Source: Betaproteobacteria bacterium RIFCSPLOWO2_12_FULL_68_20
GTDB lineage: Bacteria > Pseudomonadota > Gammaproteobacteria > Burkholderiales > SG8-39
Length of the DNA stretch: 64,000 nt
NCBI GenBank assembly: GCA_001770655.1
Contig: MERQ01000014.1
Coordinates: 1-64,000 of the forward strand
Reading direction: 5' to 3'
A program made the translations under genes and the position numbers. Shown piece after piece: positions 45,040-53,003 of this stretch (its first letter is position 1; each line of letters begins with the position of its first letter). Under the pieces are notes generated by a model, which saw only the letters and a list, made by a program, of their open reading frames with translations, had not been told where the DNA came from and ran no database searches.

Positions 45040-45209
45040 GTGCGCGTCGTCCTCGACACGAACGTCGCTACGTGCAGCGCTTCGGCTTGCGCCTCCTCCC
45101 CAGGCTCTACGCCTACGCCAACCCGATGCCCTACCAGGCCGCGCGCGACATGGAGGTCGAGCTCGCGATCGCGTTGCAGGAAGAGGGGTATGCGGTGTGG
45201 CAGGCCTAA
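45040..45209 (+). pseudogene. Chimeric remnant: VapC N-terminus joined to a GIY-YIG-like C-terminus
   Basis: Codons from GTG 45040 read VRVVLDTNV, the canonical PIN-toxin N-terminus. At 45066 the sequence switches, out of frame, to a copy of the end of the 40407-40754 gene: RYVQRFGLRLLPRLYAYANP and on to GYAVWQA plus stop, 41 of 47 residues identical. Neither half is functional. The junction marks a recombination that destroyed the toxin. The remaining bases up to the next gene hold only a GGGGTCAGACCCC palindrome. Confidence 0.85.
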
Positions 45210-45210
45210 T

Positions 45211-45223
45211 GGGGTCAGACCCC
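45211..45223. repeat. GGGGTCAGACCCC palindrome
   Basis: Six-base arms GGGGTC/GACCCC around one A, directly after the stop codon of the GIY-YIG remnant. Belongs to the same dispersed GGGAC/GGGTC-AGACC palindrome family as the copies at 23402, 28855, 55043 and 57889. Confidence 0.7.
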
Positions 45224-45338
45224 GATTTTCGGGCGAGCGAGCCCGTCGGTGAAATCGAGCTCCAGGAAATCGGTGTCAGAGCCGGATTCCAGCGAGCAGC
45301 GAACCAGGCGAAGCCTGCGGCGGCGGTAGAATCGCTGC

Positions 45339-45671
45339 GTGAGCGCGCCAATCGCATCGGCACTGCCGGCCCTGATCGACTCGCACCGCGCCGAGATCGC
45401 CGATATCTGCGCGCGCTTCGGCGTGCGCACGCTGGAGCTGTTCGGCTCCGCGGCGAGCGGGGCCTTCGACGCGGCCCGCAGCGACCTCGACTTCCTGGTG
45501 GAGTTCGACGGCGCGCGGCCCCTCAAGCCGCTGGAACAGTATTTCGGCCTCAAGGAAGCGCTCGAGGCGCTGTTTGCGCGCCCGGTCGATCTGGTGGAAG
45601 CCGGCGCATCTTCGAACCGCTATTTCCTTGAATCGGTGAACAAGAGCCGCCGGCTGCTGTATGCAGCTTGA
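45339..45671 (+). CDS. Minimal nucleotidyltransferase (MntA-type antitoxin)
   Basis: A 110-residue protein, GTG start, with the nucleotidyltransferase motif TLELFGSAASGAFDAARSDL followed by DFLVEFDG (GS-X10-DxD). The C-terminal part FGLKEALEALFARPVDLVEA fits MntA. It overlaps the hepT-like gene by 11 bp, the same overlap as the pair at 32.6 kb. Unlike that pair, it has no fused HTH. Confidence 0.88.
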   Translation: MSAPIASALPALIDSHRAEIADICARFGVRTLELFGSAASGAFDAARSDLDFLVEFDGARPLKPLEQYFGLKEALEALFARPVDLVEAGASSNRYFLESVNKSRRLLYAA

Positions 45672-46026
45672 GTCGGCCAAGTATCTCGAAGACATCCGGG
45701 AAGCGGGGCAAACAGTACTCCAGGCAACTGCCGCTCGGACTCTCGACGACTACCTCCGGGACAAGCTTCTGCGCCTTGCGGTGGAAAGATGCTTCGAGAT
45801 CATCGGCGAAGCACTGCGCCGGCTGGACGAGTGCGATCACGAAACGGCAACGAAAATCACCGACTTCAAGCAGATCATCGGATTCCGCAATGTCCTCATT
45901 CACGGCTACAGCCTGTTGAAGCACGACCGCGTGTGGCGGATCGTCGAGCACCAGCTTCCGGCCCTGCTTGCGGAGGTGGAAGCGCTGCTGACGGTGCCTC
46001 CCGTTGGTGATGTTTCGTCCCCCTGA
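45661..46026 (+). CDS. HepT-like ribonuclease toxin (DUF86)
   Basis: A 121-residue HEPN protein: MQLESAKYLEDIREAGQTVL, then LAVERCFEIIGEALRRLDE, and the catalytic/AMPylated motif RNVLIHGYSL. Pairs with the upstream MNT antitoxin. Its last codons (PPVGDVSSP) and stop are provided by a CCCCCTGACAAGGGGG repeat, so the native C-terminus may have been altered. Confidence 0.88.
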   Translation: MQLESAKYLEDIREAGQTVLQATAARTLDDYLRDKLLRLAVERCFEIIGEALRRLDECDHETATKITDFKQIIGFRNVLIHGYSLLKHDRVWRIVEHQLPALLAEVEALLTVPPVGDVSSP

Positions 46027-46035
46027 CAAGGGGGG
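46019..46035. repeat. CCCCCTGACAAGGGGG palindrome at the hepT/rhlE junction
   Basis: CCCCC-TGACAA-GGGGG, overlapping the hepT stop codon. An extended version, GGCCCCCTGACAAGGGGGCC, occurs at 47381-47400, on the other side of rhlE. The two copies bracket the helicase gene. Confidence 0.8.
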
Positions 46036-46062
46036 GAAGCGAGCGGTTTTCGCGAGCGGGGG

Positions 46063-47220
46063 TTACCCGCCGGATTGCCGCTGCCGCCGCGACTCCAGCC
46101 CCGGCATCACCATCAGGCTCACCTTGTTGCCGGTGAAGCGCTCGATCTGGCGCACGAGGTTGCGGTCGGCGTGGCCGAGGAAGGTCACCGCGATCCCGGC
46201 GCGGCCGGCGCGGCCGGTGCGCCCGATGCGGTGCACGTAGTCCTCGGCCATGCGCGGCGCGTCGTAGTTCACCACCAGGTTGATCCCCGGCACGTCGATG
46301 CCGCGCGCGGCGACGTCGGTCGCCACCAGCACGCGCATGCTGCCGTCGCGCAGGCGGTTGAGCGTGCGGGTGCGCTCCTTCTGCTGCATGTCGCCGTGCA
46401 GCGCGCCCGCGGTGAAGCCCTTGCCGAGGAGCGAGAGCGTGAGCTCGGCCGCCGTGCGCTTCATGGCGGTGAAGACGAGCGCCTGCTCGACCTCGGCCTC
46501 GCGCAGCAGGACATCGAGCATGCGGCCCTTGTGCGCCTCGTTGTCGGCGATGAGGGCGTGCTGCGTGATGTCGGGCTTGGGTTCTTCCCTGCGCGTGATC
46601 TCGATCCGCTTCGGGCTGCGCGTCACGCGGGCTGCGAGCCGGCCGACCACGCCGGCGAGCGTCGCCGAGAAGAGCAGCGTCTGGCGGTTCCTCGGCACGC
46701 GCGCGACGATCGAGTCGATTTCCTCCTGGAAGCCCATGTCGAGCATCCGGTCGGCCTCGTCCAGCACCAGCAGCTCCACGCGCGCGAGATCCACGCTGCC
46801 GCGGTCCAGGTGGTCCTTGAGGCGGCCGGGCGTGGCGATCGCGATGTCCACCGGTTTCCTGAGCTGGGCGAGCTGCAGGCCGTACGGCATCCCGCCCACC
46901 AGCAGCGCGGTGAGGAGCTTCTGCCCGCTGCAGTAGCCGTGGGTCGCCTTCTGCACCTGCATCGCCAGCTCGCGCGTGGGCGCGAGCACCAGCATCCGCG
47001 GACCTTTGCCCGGGAGGCTCGGCGGCGTGCGCAGGCGCTGCAGGCCCGGGAGGACGAAGGCGGCGGTCTTGCCGCTTCCGGTCTGGGAGGAAACCAGCAG
47101 GTCTGCGCCTGTGATGACGGCGGGGATCGCTTCGCGCTGCACCGGCGTCGGGGCGGTGTAGCCCAGGCGGGCGAGGTTCTCCAGAAGGGATGGATCGAGA
47201 CCGAGCGACGAGAAGCTCAT
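46063..47220 (-). CDS. rhlE: DEAD-box RNA helicase (RhlE-like)
   Basis: A 385-residue ATP-dependent RNA helicase. The Q motif (GYTAPTPVQREAIP), motif I SSQTGSGKT (about 44-52), motif II VLDEADRMLDMGFQEE, motif III SAT, and motif VI HRIGRTGRAGRAG are all intact. RhlE acts in ribosome assembly and RNA turnover, especially in the cold. The C-terminus is short (ending ESRRQRQSGG), unlike RhlE proteins with long basic tails, and lies next to a repeat. The gene is flanked on both sides by CCCCCTGACAAGGGGG palindromes. Confidence 0.92.
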   Translation of the reverse strand: MSFSSLGLDPSLLENLARLGYTAPTPVQREAIPAVITGADLLVSSQTGSGKTAAFVLPGLQRLRTPPSLPGKGPRMLVLAPTRELAMQVQKATHGYCSGQKLLTALLVGGMPYGLQLAQLRKPVDIAIATPGRLKDHLDRGSVDLARVELLVLDEADRMLDMGFQEEIDSIVARVPRNRQTLLFSATLAGVVGRLAARVTRSPKRIEITRREEPKPDITQHALIADNEAHKGRMLDVLLREAEVEQALVFTAMKRTAAELTLSLLGKGFTAGALHGDMQQKERTRTLNRLRDGSMRVLVATDVAARGIDVPGINLVVNYDAPRMAEDYVHRIGRTGRAGRAGIAVTFLGHADRNLVRQIERFTGNKVSLMVMPGLESRRQRQSGG

Positions 47221-47380
47221 GGCGGTTCCTTGGTTGGCGCCGACCTGAAACCGAGCCAGACCGAAGGAAACTTTCCGAGCTGCGGGAAACTTCGATTAAG
47301 GACTGCGAGAGGGCGGGCGGAGCTAACTGCGAGGGCGCACTCTACGCGTAAATGTCCGGAATAGCGAATGTTTTTGCTTT

Positions 47381-47400
47381 GGCCCCCTGACAAGGGGGCC
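47381..47400. repeat. GGCCCCCTGACAAGGGGGCC palindrome upstream of rhlE
   Basis: Perfect 7-bp arms around TGACAA. Second copy of the repeat found at 46019. Lies in the 276-bp gap between the divergent rhlE and higB genes; apart from this and the higB promoter the gap shows nothing recognisable. Confidence 0.8.
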
Positions 47401-47473
47401 GTGAGGGGGGTTGGGTTCCCGGTCAACGCCGCGCCCGGCGGATCGTTGATCCGGGAAGCTTCCGGCAATCCGC

Positions 47474-47492
47474 ATACCGCTTTAGGTATAAT
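47474..47492 (+). promoter_or_regulatory. Promoter and operator of the HigBA module at 47.5 kb
   Basis: ATACC-GCTTTA-GGTAT (47474-47489) is a perfect 5-bp inverted repeat whose right arm overlaps a consensus -10 box TATAAT (47487-47492). The toxin ATG is at 47497, again leaving almost no leader. No good -35 hexamer was found, which would fit activation or weak basal activity under HigA control. Confidence 0.55.
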
Positions 47493-47496
47493 TTCC

Positions 47497-47880
47497 ATGC
47501 GCCCTCGACCTTCGAAGAGCGAGAAGCCGCTTCACTGGGTCGGCTCGTCGAAGCGCGATCTGCTCGGGTTTCCGGAAAGGGTGGTCGACAACATCGGGTA
47601 CGCACTGGGTGTCGTGCAGCTCGGCGGGCATCCGCCCTCCGCCAAGCCCTGGAAAGGCCTGGGGCCGGGCGTGTCGGAGATCGTCGAGGACGATACGTCG
47701 GGCACTTTCCGGGCGGTGTATGCGGTCCGGTTCCGGAAGGCGATTTACGTGCTGCATGCTTTTCACAAGAAATCGCCGTCGGGGGTGCGCACGGCACGAC
47801 CCGACGTCGAGCTGGTCGAGGAGCGGCTGAAGGCGGCGAGGCGAGACTACGAGGCGCGCTATGGCAAGGAAACGGACTGA
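47497..47880 (+). CDS. HigB-like toxin, Gp49 family
   Basis: A 127-residue protein of the phage-derived Gp49/HigB group: LHWVGSSKRDLLGFPERVVD, KPWKGLGPGVSEIVEDDTSG, FRAVYAVRFRKAIYVLHAFH and KKSPSGVRT. These are RelE-fold mRNA interferases. It overlaps the XRE antitoxin gene downstream by 20 bp. Start chosen at the ATG giving MRPRPSKSEK, immediately downstream of a -10 box. Confidence 0.88.
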   Translation: MRPRPSKSEKPLHWVGSSKRDLLGFPERVVDNIGYALGVVQLGGHPPSAKPWKGLGPGVSEIVEDDTSGTFRAVYAVRFRKAIYVLHAFHKKSPSGVRTARPDVELVEERLKAARRDYEARYGKETD

Positions 47881-48196
47881 GGTCGAAGCAGGAAGCGGCA
47901 ACGTGTTTGCCGACCTCGGCTATTCGGACGCCCGCGAACGCACCCTCAAAGTAGAGCTGGCGATGGAAGTGAATCGCGTGCTGAAGGCGCGCGGCCTCGC
48001 GCAGGACCGCGCGGCCCGGCTCCTCGGCATTCGCCAGCCGCACGTGTCCGACCTGGTGCGCTATCGCCTCAACCGCTTCTCGGCCGAGCGCCTCATGGAC
48101 TTTCTTACCCGCCTCGGCAAGGACGTCGAGATCCGCATCGCGCCGCGGCGCTCGGGGCGGCGCCGTTCCGGCGTGCAGGTTTCGCACGTCGAGTAA
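47861..48196 (+). CDS. XRE-family antitoxin (HigA-like)
   Basis: A 111-residue protein with an HTH (LAQDRAARLLGIRQPHVSDL; YRLNRFSAERLMDFLTRLGK) in the style of the antitoxins that accompany Gp49-type toxins. Overlaps the toxin gene, so translation is coupled. Likely autorepressor acting at the ATACC/GGTAT operator. Confidence 0.88.
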   Translation: MARKRTEVEAGSGNVFADLGYSDARERTLKVELAMEVNRVLKARGLAQDRAARLLGIRQPHVSDLVRYRLNRFSAERLMDFLTRLGKDVEIRIAPRRSGRRRSGVQVSHVE

Positions 48197-48215
48197 AGGT
48201 CCTCAGGCTCACGTC

Positions 48216-48527
48216 TTGAGCCACTACCCCGGCACACTGCACCTCCCTTACCTCGACTTCAGCCGCGTGCGGCACCTGCACCAGGGCGGCCGCGAGATCC
48301 TGTTCTTCGACAAGAAGGCCCGGGTGCGCCTTGCGCGCGCCAACCCCGGCGCCGCGCGCGAAACCGAGCGGCTCACGCGCACCTACGCCATCGTGGGGTC
48401 CCAACGGCGTGGTTATCACCGTCGGCCACCGCTACTACGAGGCCGGGAGCAGATTTTCGGAGGTCAGCATGGTCTCGGGCGTGGCGGTGAGCGTGTCGGC
48501 GCGGCTGCACGCGGGAAGCCGCTTTAA
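48216..48527 (+). pseudogene. Frameshifted hypothetical gene
   Basis: The first frame opens at a TTG and reads HYPGTLHLPYLDFSRVRHLH up to RTYAIVG. At the GGGG run near 48395 the sensible continuation moves to the next frame, reading GPNGVVITVGHRYYEAGSRF. Removing one G would restore a continuous protein of about 120 residues. No family is recognised with confidence. It lies just behind a HigBA module and just before the DUF2075 cassette. Confidence 0.55.
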
Positions 48528-48622
48528 GCCCACAAGTCTCACTATTTTCAGCAGGTCCCTCAAACCCGTCGATTCCCGGTAGGATCATCGAAAAACCTCA
48601 GGTTTGCGCACCAGGGAGGGGA

Positions 48623-50908
48623 GTGCTACTGACGGTAGCTGAATTTCGAGACCGCGTTAGGGCGGATCTCGGTGATCTCGTGTCCGACCTGACGCGCACG
48701 ACTGGTCGAGCCGTGGGAGCGAACGAACAAAGAGCGTGGAAGGCATCACTTCCGCGCTTTGCCGTCGCGCTTTCATCCCAGCAGCTCCAATCGCTCCATC
48801 TCTACTTTCAGGGCGCAGGTTCCCTTTCGCTGGAATACCCGCTGCCTGCTGCCTCATATTGGTGCGACGCAGTGATCCTTGGGCGAAACCAGGGCCGTCC
48901 GTGCGCGGTGATTGTCGAGATGAAAGACTGGGACACCCGCGGGGATCGGCCTGGACGAGCCGAGGGATTGGTTGAGCGCGACGGTGCCCAATGGCTCCAC
49001 CCTTCGGAGCAAGTACGAGGCTACACGGAGTATTGCAAGAGGTTCCATTCGGCAATCGATGCGCATGCTGCCGATGTCGCCGGATGCGTATTGCTCACAC
49101 GCGACTACGTTACAGAACCGTATGTGCTCGAACCTAATCGAGTGCTCACGATCCAGTACCCCGTCTTTACGATGGCCGCGAACGATGTACAGAAACGCCT
49201 ACCGGAATTCCTCGTGGCTCGAATTGTGGATCCTGATGACCAATTCGCGCGAGACTTCGAAAGGGGCACCTACCGGCAAGACCGCGGATTTCTCGCGCAA
49301 ATAGGCAAGCAAATTCTCGATCCGAAGTCCTCGTACTTCGAGTTGCTGGACGATCAGAGGCGAGCGTTCGCCCTATGTAGGGCGACTGCCGAAGAGGTGG
49401 TGAAGAAATATGAAGAGGGCGCTGTCCGGAAGAAACTAATAATCGTGAAAGGTCCTCCGGGTTCAGGGAAGTCCGCGGTCGCGGCGAGGCTCTGGGCCAC
49501 GTTAGTTACCGATGAGCGGCTGCCCGAGGGAAACGTAGTGTTCACGACAACCTCCTCGAGCCAAAACAGCAACTGGGCCGAACTGTTCTCCAAGGTTGCG
49601 GGGCTTCCCGTCGGTCGGGGCATCGTGCGGGGAGCAAATGGCTACTACCCCATCACGACGCATAAGCTTGGTGTACTGCGTAAGAAGCACGGCGACATGT
49701 TTCTCGCGGATCCGCTCAAATGGCGCGAGAACTTGCGAAGTCTGACCAGCCTCGGCGAGAAATTCCAGGATGGCGCGTCGGACAACCACAATCTCGTCAC
49801 TATTGTCGACGAGGCACATGCGCTGATTAATCCGGAACGCCCCGAGGGAAGAGGGCAATTCGGGTTCGCGCCCACTCTCGGACCACAGGCCTACCAGATC
49901 ATTCGCTGTTCGATCCTTACTCTAATGTTCATTGATCCGGAGCAGGGCTTCCGAGATCGAGAGAACACGAGCCTCGATGAGCTCCGCGCATGGGCACAGG
50001 AGCTGAATGTCGGGGAAGTGGTCGAGCTTGACTTGAGTGGTGCGCAGTTTCGATGCGGGGGATCGCCTGAATACGTTGAATGGATTGAGAGTTTGCTGCG
50101 AGGTGAGCCGGCATCTCGCAATAGCGCCAGAGCCGGTTCATGGCGAGTTGAGATCGAAGAAGGAGGGTCTGTTGTATCGATTCACCGCGCTGCGCAGCCA
50201 GCGGCGACGTATCGTGTTCAAGATTCAGATTCAGTAGCTGCTGCAAACGCTCCGCGGTTCCGGACACCTTTCGAATTTCATGTGGTCGGTGATCCGGAAG
50301 AGATGGAAGCAGCACTGCGCAGGCATCATGCGGCCCGAAAAGGCGTACGACTTGTGTCGTCGTTTTCGCGAAAATGGGTAACTAGGGACAAAGCCAACCC
50401 TCATGCCCTTCCTGCGGAACTGCGCGATTTCAATGAACGGTACGCCGTCCAGGGAGAGCAGCGAACTTGGTCACGTATTTGGAACTACGCCCCTGGGAGT
50501 GACTACACATTATTTATACAGGCGTCCGAGGGCAGCAAGATGGCGAACGACCCGCTCTGCGAAGTCGGTTGTCCGTATGTTGTTCGAGGATTCGACTACG
50601 ACTACCTGGGCGTTCTCTGGCTGAATGATCTTGTCTGGCGTGAAGGACACTGGAAGCTCAACCTCGACGCTGTGCAAGAAACTGGCGTAGCGCAATTGCT
50701 CGCACGGGCTCGGAAAGAGCGGCAATCCGGAGGTGCGGGACCGGCTACGTTGGAGGTTCGTAGAAAGACGGCTCAGGCGTATCGAATTCTACTTACGCGG
50801 GCACTTCGTGGCGTCTATGTCTGGATTCCCGATCCTGAAACAAGAGAGCACCTTCTCTCTTCGCTTGGGGCCTCTGGACTGGACGCTCGAGCTCGTTCCC
50901 CACTGTGA
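48623..50908 (+). CDS. PD-(D/E)XK nuclease fused to a DUF2075 superfamily-1 helicase
   Basis: A 761-residue protein, GTG start behind GGAGGGG. Residues 60-145 look like a PD-(D/E)XK nuclease: E71 (LEYPLP), D82 (YWCDAVIL), E99-M-K101 (VIVEMKDWD) and Q130 (HPSEQVRGY). The DUF2075 helicase follows: Walker A G277-S284 (GPPGSGKS), Walker B TIVDEAHAL (D396, E397), LMFIDPEQ (435-441), FRCGGSPEYVEW (476-487), and the C-terminal YRILLTRALRGVYVWIPD. DUF2075 helicases relate to bacterial Schlafen-like ATPases and occur in defence islands. Composition is clearly more AT-rich than the surroundings. First gene of a three-gene cassette with two HNH nucleases. Confidence 0.85.
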   Translation: MLLTVAEFRDRVRADLGDLVSDLTRTTGRAVGANEQRAWKASLPRFAVALSSQQLQSLHLYFQGAGSLSLEYPLPAASYWCDAVILGRNQGRPCAVIVEMKDWDTRGDRPGRAEGLVERDGAQWLHPSEQVRGYTEYCKRFHSAIDAHAADVAGCVLLTRDYVTEPYVLEPNRVLTIQYPVFTMAANDVQKRLPEFLVARIVDPDDQFARDFERGTYRQDRGFLAQIGKQILDPKSSYFELLDDQRRAFALCRATAEEVVKKYEEGAVRKKLIIVKGPPGSGKSAVAARLWATLVTDERLPEGNVVFTTTSSSQNSNWAELFSKVAGLPVGRGIVRGANGYYPITTHKLGVLRKKHGDMFLADPLKWRENLRSLTSLGEKFQDGASDNHNLVTIVDEAHALINPERPEGRGQFGFAPTLGPQAYQIIRCSILTLMFIDPEQGFRDRENTSLDELRAWAQELNVGEVVELDLSGAQFRCGGSPEYVEWIESLLRGEPASRNSARAGSWRVEIEEGGSVVSIHRAAQPAATYRVQDSDSVAAANAPRFRTPFEFHVVGDPEEMEAALRRHHAARKGVRLVSSFSRKWVTRDKANPHALPAELRDFNERYAVQGEQRTWSRIWNYAPGSDYTLFIQASEGSKMANDPLCEVGCPYVVRGFDYDYLGVLWLNDLVWREGHWKLNLDAVQETGVAQLLARARKERQSGGAGPATLEVRRKTAQAYRILLTRALRGVYVWIPDPETREHLLSSLGASGLDARARSPL

Positions 50909-51837
50909 TTGGAACGATCGCGATCACTGACGAAGGGTGGTACCAATTCCTGGCTCAGCACCCGGAGCTGGAGGAGGTGAACTTTTGGACACCATCGGCG
51001 CGCAGGGAATTTCGAGCTGATCGTTTTTCGCCATTTCTTTTTAAGCTTCGAGCGCCGCACAACGCTGTCTGCGGGTTCGCCTTCTTCGCCCAGTTTTCTC
51101 GCCTCCCGGCCTGGCTCGCTTGGGACTGCTTCGGAATCGGCAATGGGTGTGCCTCAGAGTCCGAAATGCAATCACGCATCCTGCGAATACGGGAGCGCAT
51201 CCGGTATGTGAGCGGCCAGAACGCGGATGAGATCGGATGCATCCAGCTTGTGAAACCAGTATTTTTCGCTCCCGAGAGGTGGATTCCTCAGCCCAGCGAC
51301 TGGCACCCGCGTACTCAGAGTTCTGAGCGATACGAGCTGTCTCAGGGTGAAGGGAAGCGAATATGGGATGCATGCATAGCGTCTGCCGAGGCCACGAGCA
51401 AAGAGAAGATGGCTGATCTCGTCGCCGAGCCACAAGCGAGATATGGAACGTCAGTTCTCATTGAACCTCGGCTCGGGCAGGCGACATTCCGCATTGCCGT
51501 TATCGAAGCATACAGGCGCGCATGTGTCGTAACGGACGAACATTCGCTTCCCGCACTAGAGGCGGCACATATTCGCCCATACGCGGACCAGGGGCCGCAT
51601 GACGTCAGAAATGGTCTCCTATTTCGAGCGGATCTTCACCGTTTGTTCGACAAGGGCTACCTCACTGTAACGAGGGACTTGACTCTGGAAGTCAGCTCTC
51701 GGCTCAAGCATGAATTCCACAATGGACATTCGTATTACCCTCTTCACGGCAAAGCGATTCGCCTACCGCCGGAATCCGGATATCGGCCGGCGTCGGAGTT
51801 CTTGGAATGGCACAACCAAAAGGTGTATCGCGCGTGA
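50905..51837 (+). CDS. HNH_2 endonuclease with a PUA-like N-terminal domain
   Basis: A 310-residue protein; its GTG overlaps the upstream helicase stop (GTGA). The C-terminal HNH_2 domain reads RRACVVTDEHSLPALEAAHI, then RNGLLFRADLHRLFDKGYLT: catalytic histidine in AAHI, asparagine in RNG and histidine in DLH. The N-terminal 150 residues (VNFWTPSARREF; SPFLFKLRAPHNAVCGFAFF; FGIGNGCAS; IGCIQLVKPVFFAPERWI) resemble the PUA/EVE-like domain common in this HNH group, which may read modified bases. A modification-dependent restriction nuclease is the best guess. Confidence 0.83.
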   Translation: MIGTIAITDEGWYQFLAQHPELEEVNFWTPSARREFRADRFSPFLFKLRAPHNAVCGFAFFAQFSRLPAWLAWDCFGIGNGCASESEMQSRILRIRERIRYVSGQNADEIGCIQLVKPVFFAPERWIPQPSDWHPRTQSSERYELSQGEGKRIWDACIASAEATSKEKMADLVAEPQARYGTSVLIEPRLGQATFRIAVIEAYRRACVVTDEHSLPALEAAHIRPYADQGPHDVRNGLLFRADLHRLFDKGYLTVTRDLTLEVSSRLKHEFHNGHSYYPLHGKAIRLPPESGYRPASEFLEWHNQKVYRA

Positions 51838-51849
51838 CATCGGCTGACA

Positions 51850-52800
51850 GTGGGCGCGAACGTGTTTGACAGAGCTCACGACGCACGCGTAAGAGCGGCC
51901 GCATTTGGTTGGTTGGAGGAGCAAATAGCGAGACATGGGGATGTACTTCCGCGCCCAGTTTTGGCTCAAGGTTTTCTCCTTGGTGGCGTAAGAATCCCGC
52001 TAGTCGGCCCTCAAGGGATCTTCAAGCCACAGGTATTGAGGGAAGTCCCCCTTTCAATTACGACAGCTCCGCATGGGCCGTATGACGACTCGTTCGGGCC
52101 AGACGATCTGCTTCGATATCGATATCGGGGCAAGGATCCAAACCACGCCGACAACCGCGGATTGCGATTCGCAATGGAGCGTCGTCTACCTCTCGTGTAT
52201 TTACATGGGGTAGTTCCGGGGAAGTACTTGGCGACGTGGCCGGTCTTTGTTGTCGGGGATGATCCTCAGAACTTGGTGTTTTTGGTCGCTGTCGATGATG
52301 CAACGCATCTAGGGTTACAGGAGATCCAGCGAAAGTCAGACAAGGCACGCTCTGATGTAGAAACCGCACGACGCGCCTACATTACTGCAGCGGTTCGTGT
52401 TCGGTTGCATCAACGCTCGTTTCGCGAACGAGTTCTGGATGCCTACCATCGGCAATGCGCTTTTTGTCGTCTTCGACACGAGGAGCTTCTCGATGCAGCC
52501 CATATCATTCCGGATACGGAGCCAGGCGGAGAGCCAATCGTAAGAAATGGTCTGTCGTTGTGTAGTCTTCACCATGCAGCGTTTGATCGCTATTTCATCG
52601 GCGTGCGGCCAGATTTCGTGATCGAGGTCCGTCCGGACGTACTGAACGAGCGGGATGGGCCTACGCTCGTACACGCTATTCAGGCTCTGCACCAGTCCAA
52701 GATATTGCTGCCGAACAAAATAGGTCTTCGGCCAGGTAAGGAGTTGTTGGAAATTCGGTACGACAGATTTCGAAACGCGGTCCGAGGTGGTACGCGGTAA
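51850..52800 (+). CDS. HNH_2 endonuclease with a distinct N-terminal recognition domain
   Basis: A 316-residue protein (GTG at 51850, or GTG 51862), 12 bp after the preceding HNH gene. The C-terminal HNH_2 domain carries two cysteines (CAFCRLRHEELLDAAHIIPD) and RNGLSLCSLHHAAFD, with H, N and H catalytic positions present. The N-terminal region (RIPLVGPQGIFKPQVL; SITTAPHGPYDDSF; LRYRYRGKDPNHADNRGLR; PLVYLHGVVPGKYLATWPVF) is a conserved block seen in many HNH_2 proteins, possibly a DNA-reading domain of the SRA/SBD kind. It differs from the N-terminus of the preceding gene, so the two nucleases should have different specificities. Confidence 0.82.
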   Translation: MGANVFDRAHDARVRAAAFGWLEEQIARHGDVLPRPVLAQGFLLGGVRIPLVGPQGIFKPQVLREVPLSITTAPHGPYDDSFGPDDLLRYRYRGKDPNHADNRGLRFAMERRLPLVYLHGVVPGKYLATWPVFVVGDDPQNLVFLVAVDDATHLGLQEIQRKSDKARSDVETARRAYITAAVRVRLHQRSFRERVLDAYHRQCAFCRLRHEELLDAAHIIPDTEPGGEPIVRNGLSLCSLHHAAFDRYFIGVRPDFVIEVRPDVLNERDGPTLVHAIQALHQSKILLPNKIGLRPGKELLEIRYDRFRNAVRGGTR

Positions 52801-52810
52801 GACTACGCTG

Positions 52811-52990
52811 CTACTTGTCTACCTGCTTCTCCGCTCGCCGCTTGACCTTCGCCTCCAGGTCCTCCCACCGCTCCAGCTTCTCGATCAGCAACTGCTCGAT
52901 TTGCTCGCCGCGCTGCTAATTAGCGCGCAGGACATCCAGTGACCGCCGGTAGAAGTGCGGTTCGTGCATGCGCACGAACAGCTCCGCCAC
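52811..52990 (-). pseudogene. Remnant of an ABC-F (Uup-like) C-terminus
   Basis: On the minus strand the bases encode LFVRMHEPHFYRRSLDVLRA, N, an in-frame TAG, QRGEQIEQLLIEKLERWEDL and EAKVK, ending in a natural stop. This matches the C-terminal coiled coil of the intact uup gene at 58538 (MHAPEYYRQPPDAMRAD; LMQKLERWEALEAKAK) but is clearly diverged. The rest of the gene is gone. Together with the next feature it accounts for most of the 430-bp gap between the HNH cassette and the DUF188 gene. Confidence 0.8.
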
Positions 52991-53003
52991 AATCCCCCGC
53001 GTC

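Noticed and set aside
45040..45252. A new PIN-domain toxin gene
   Set aside because: Only nine codons match the PIN family; the rest is an out-of-frame copy of another gene's 3' end.
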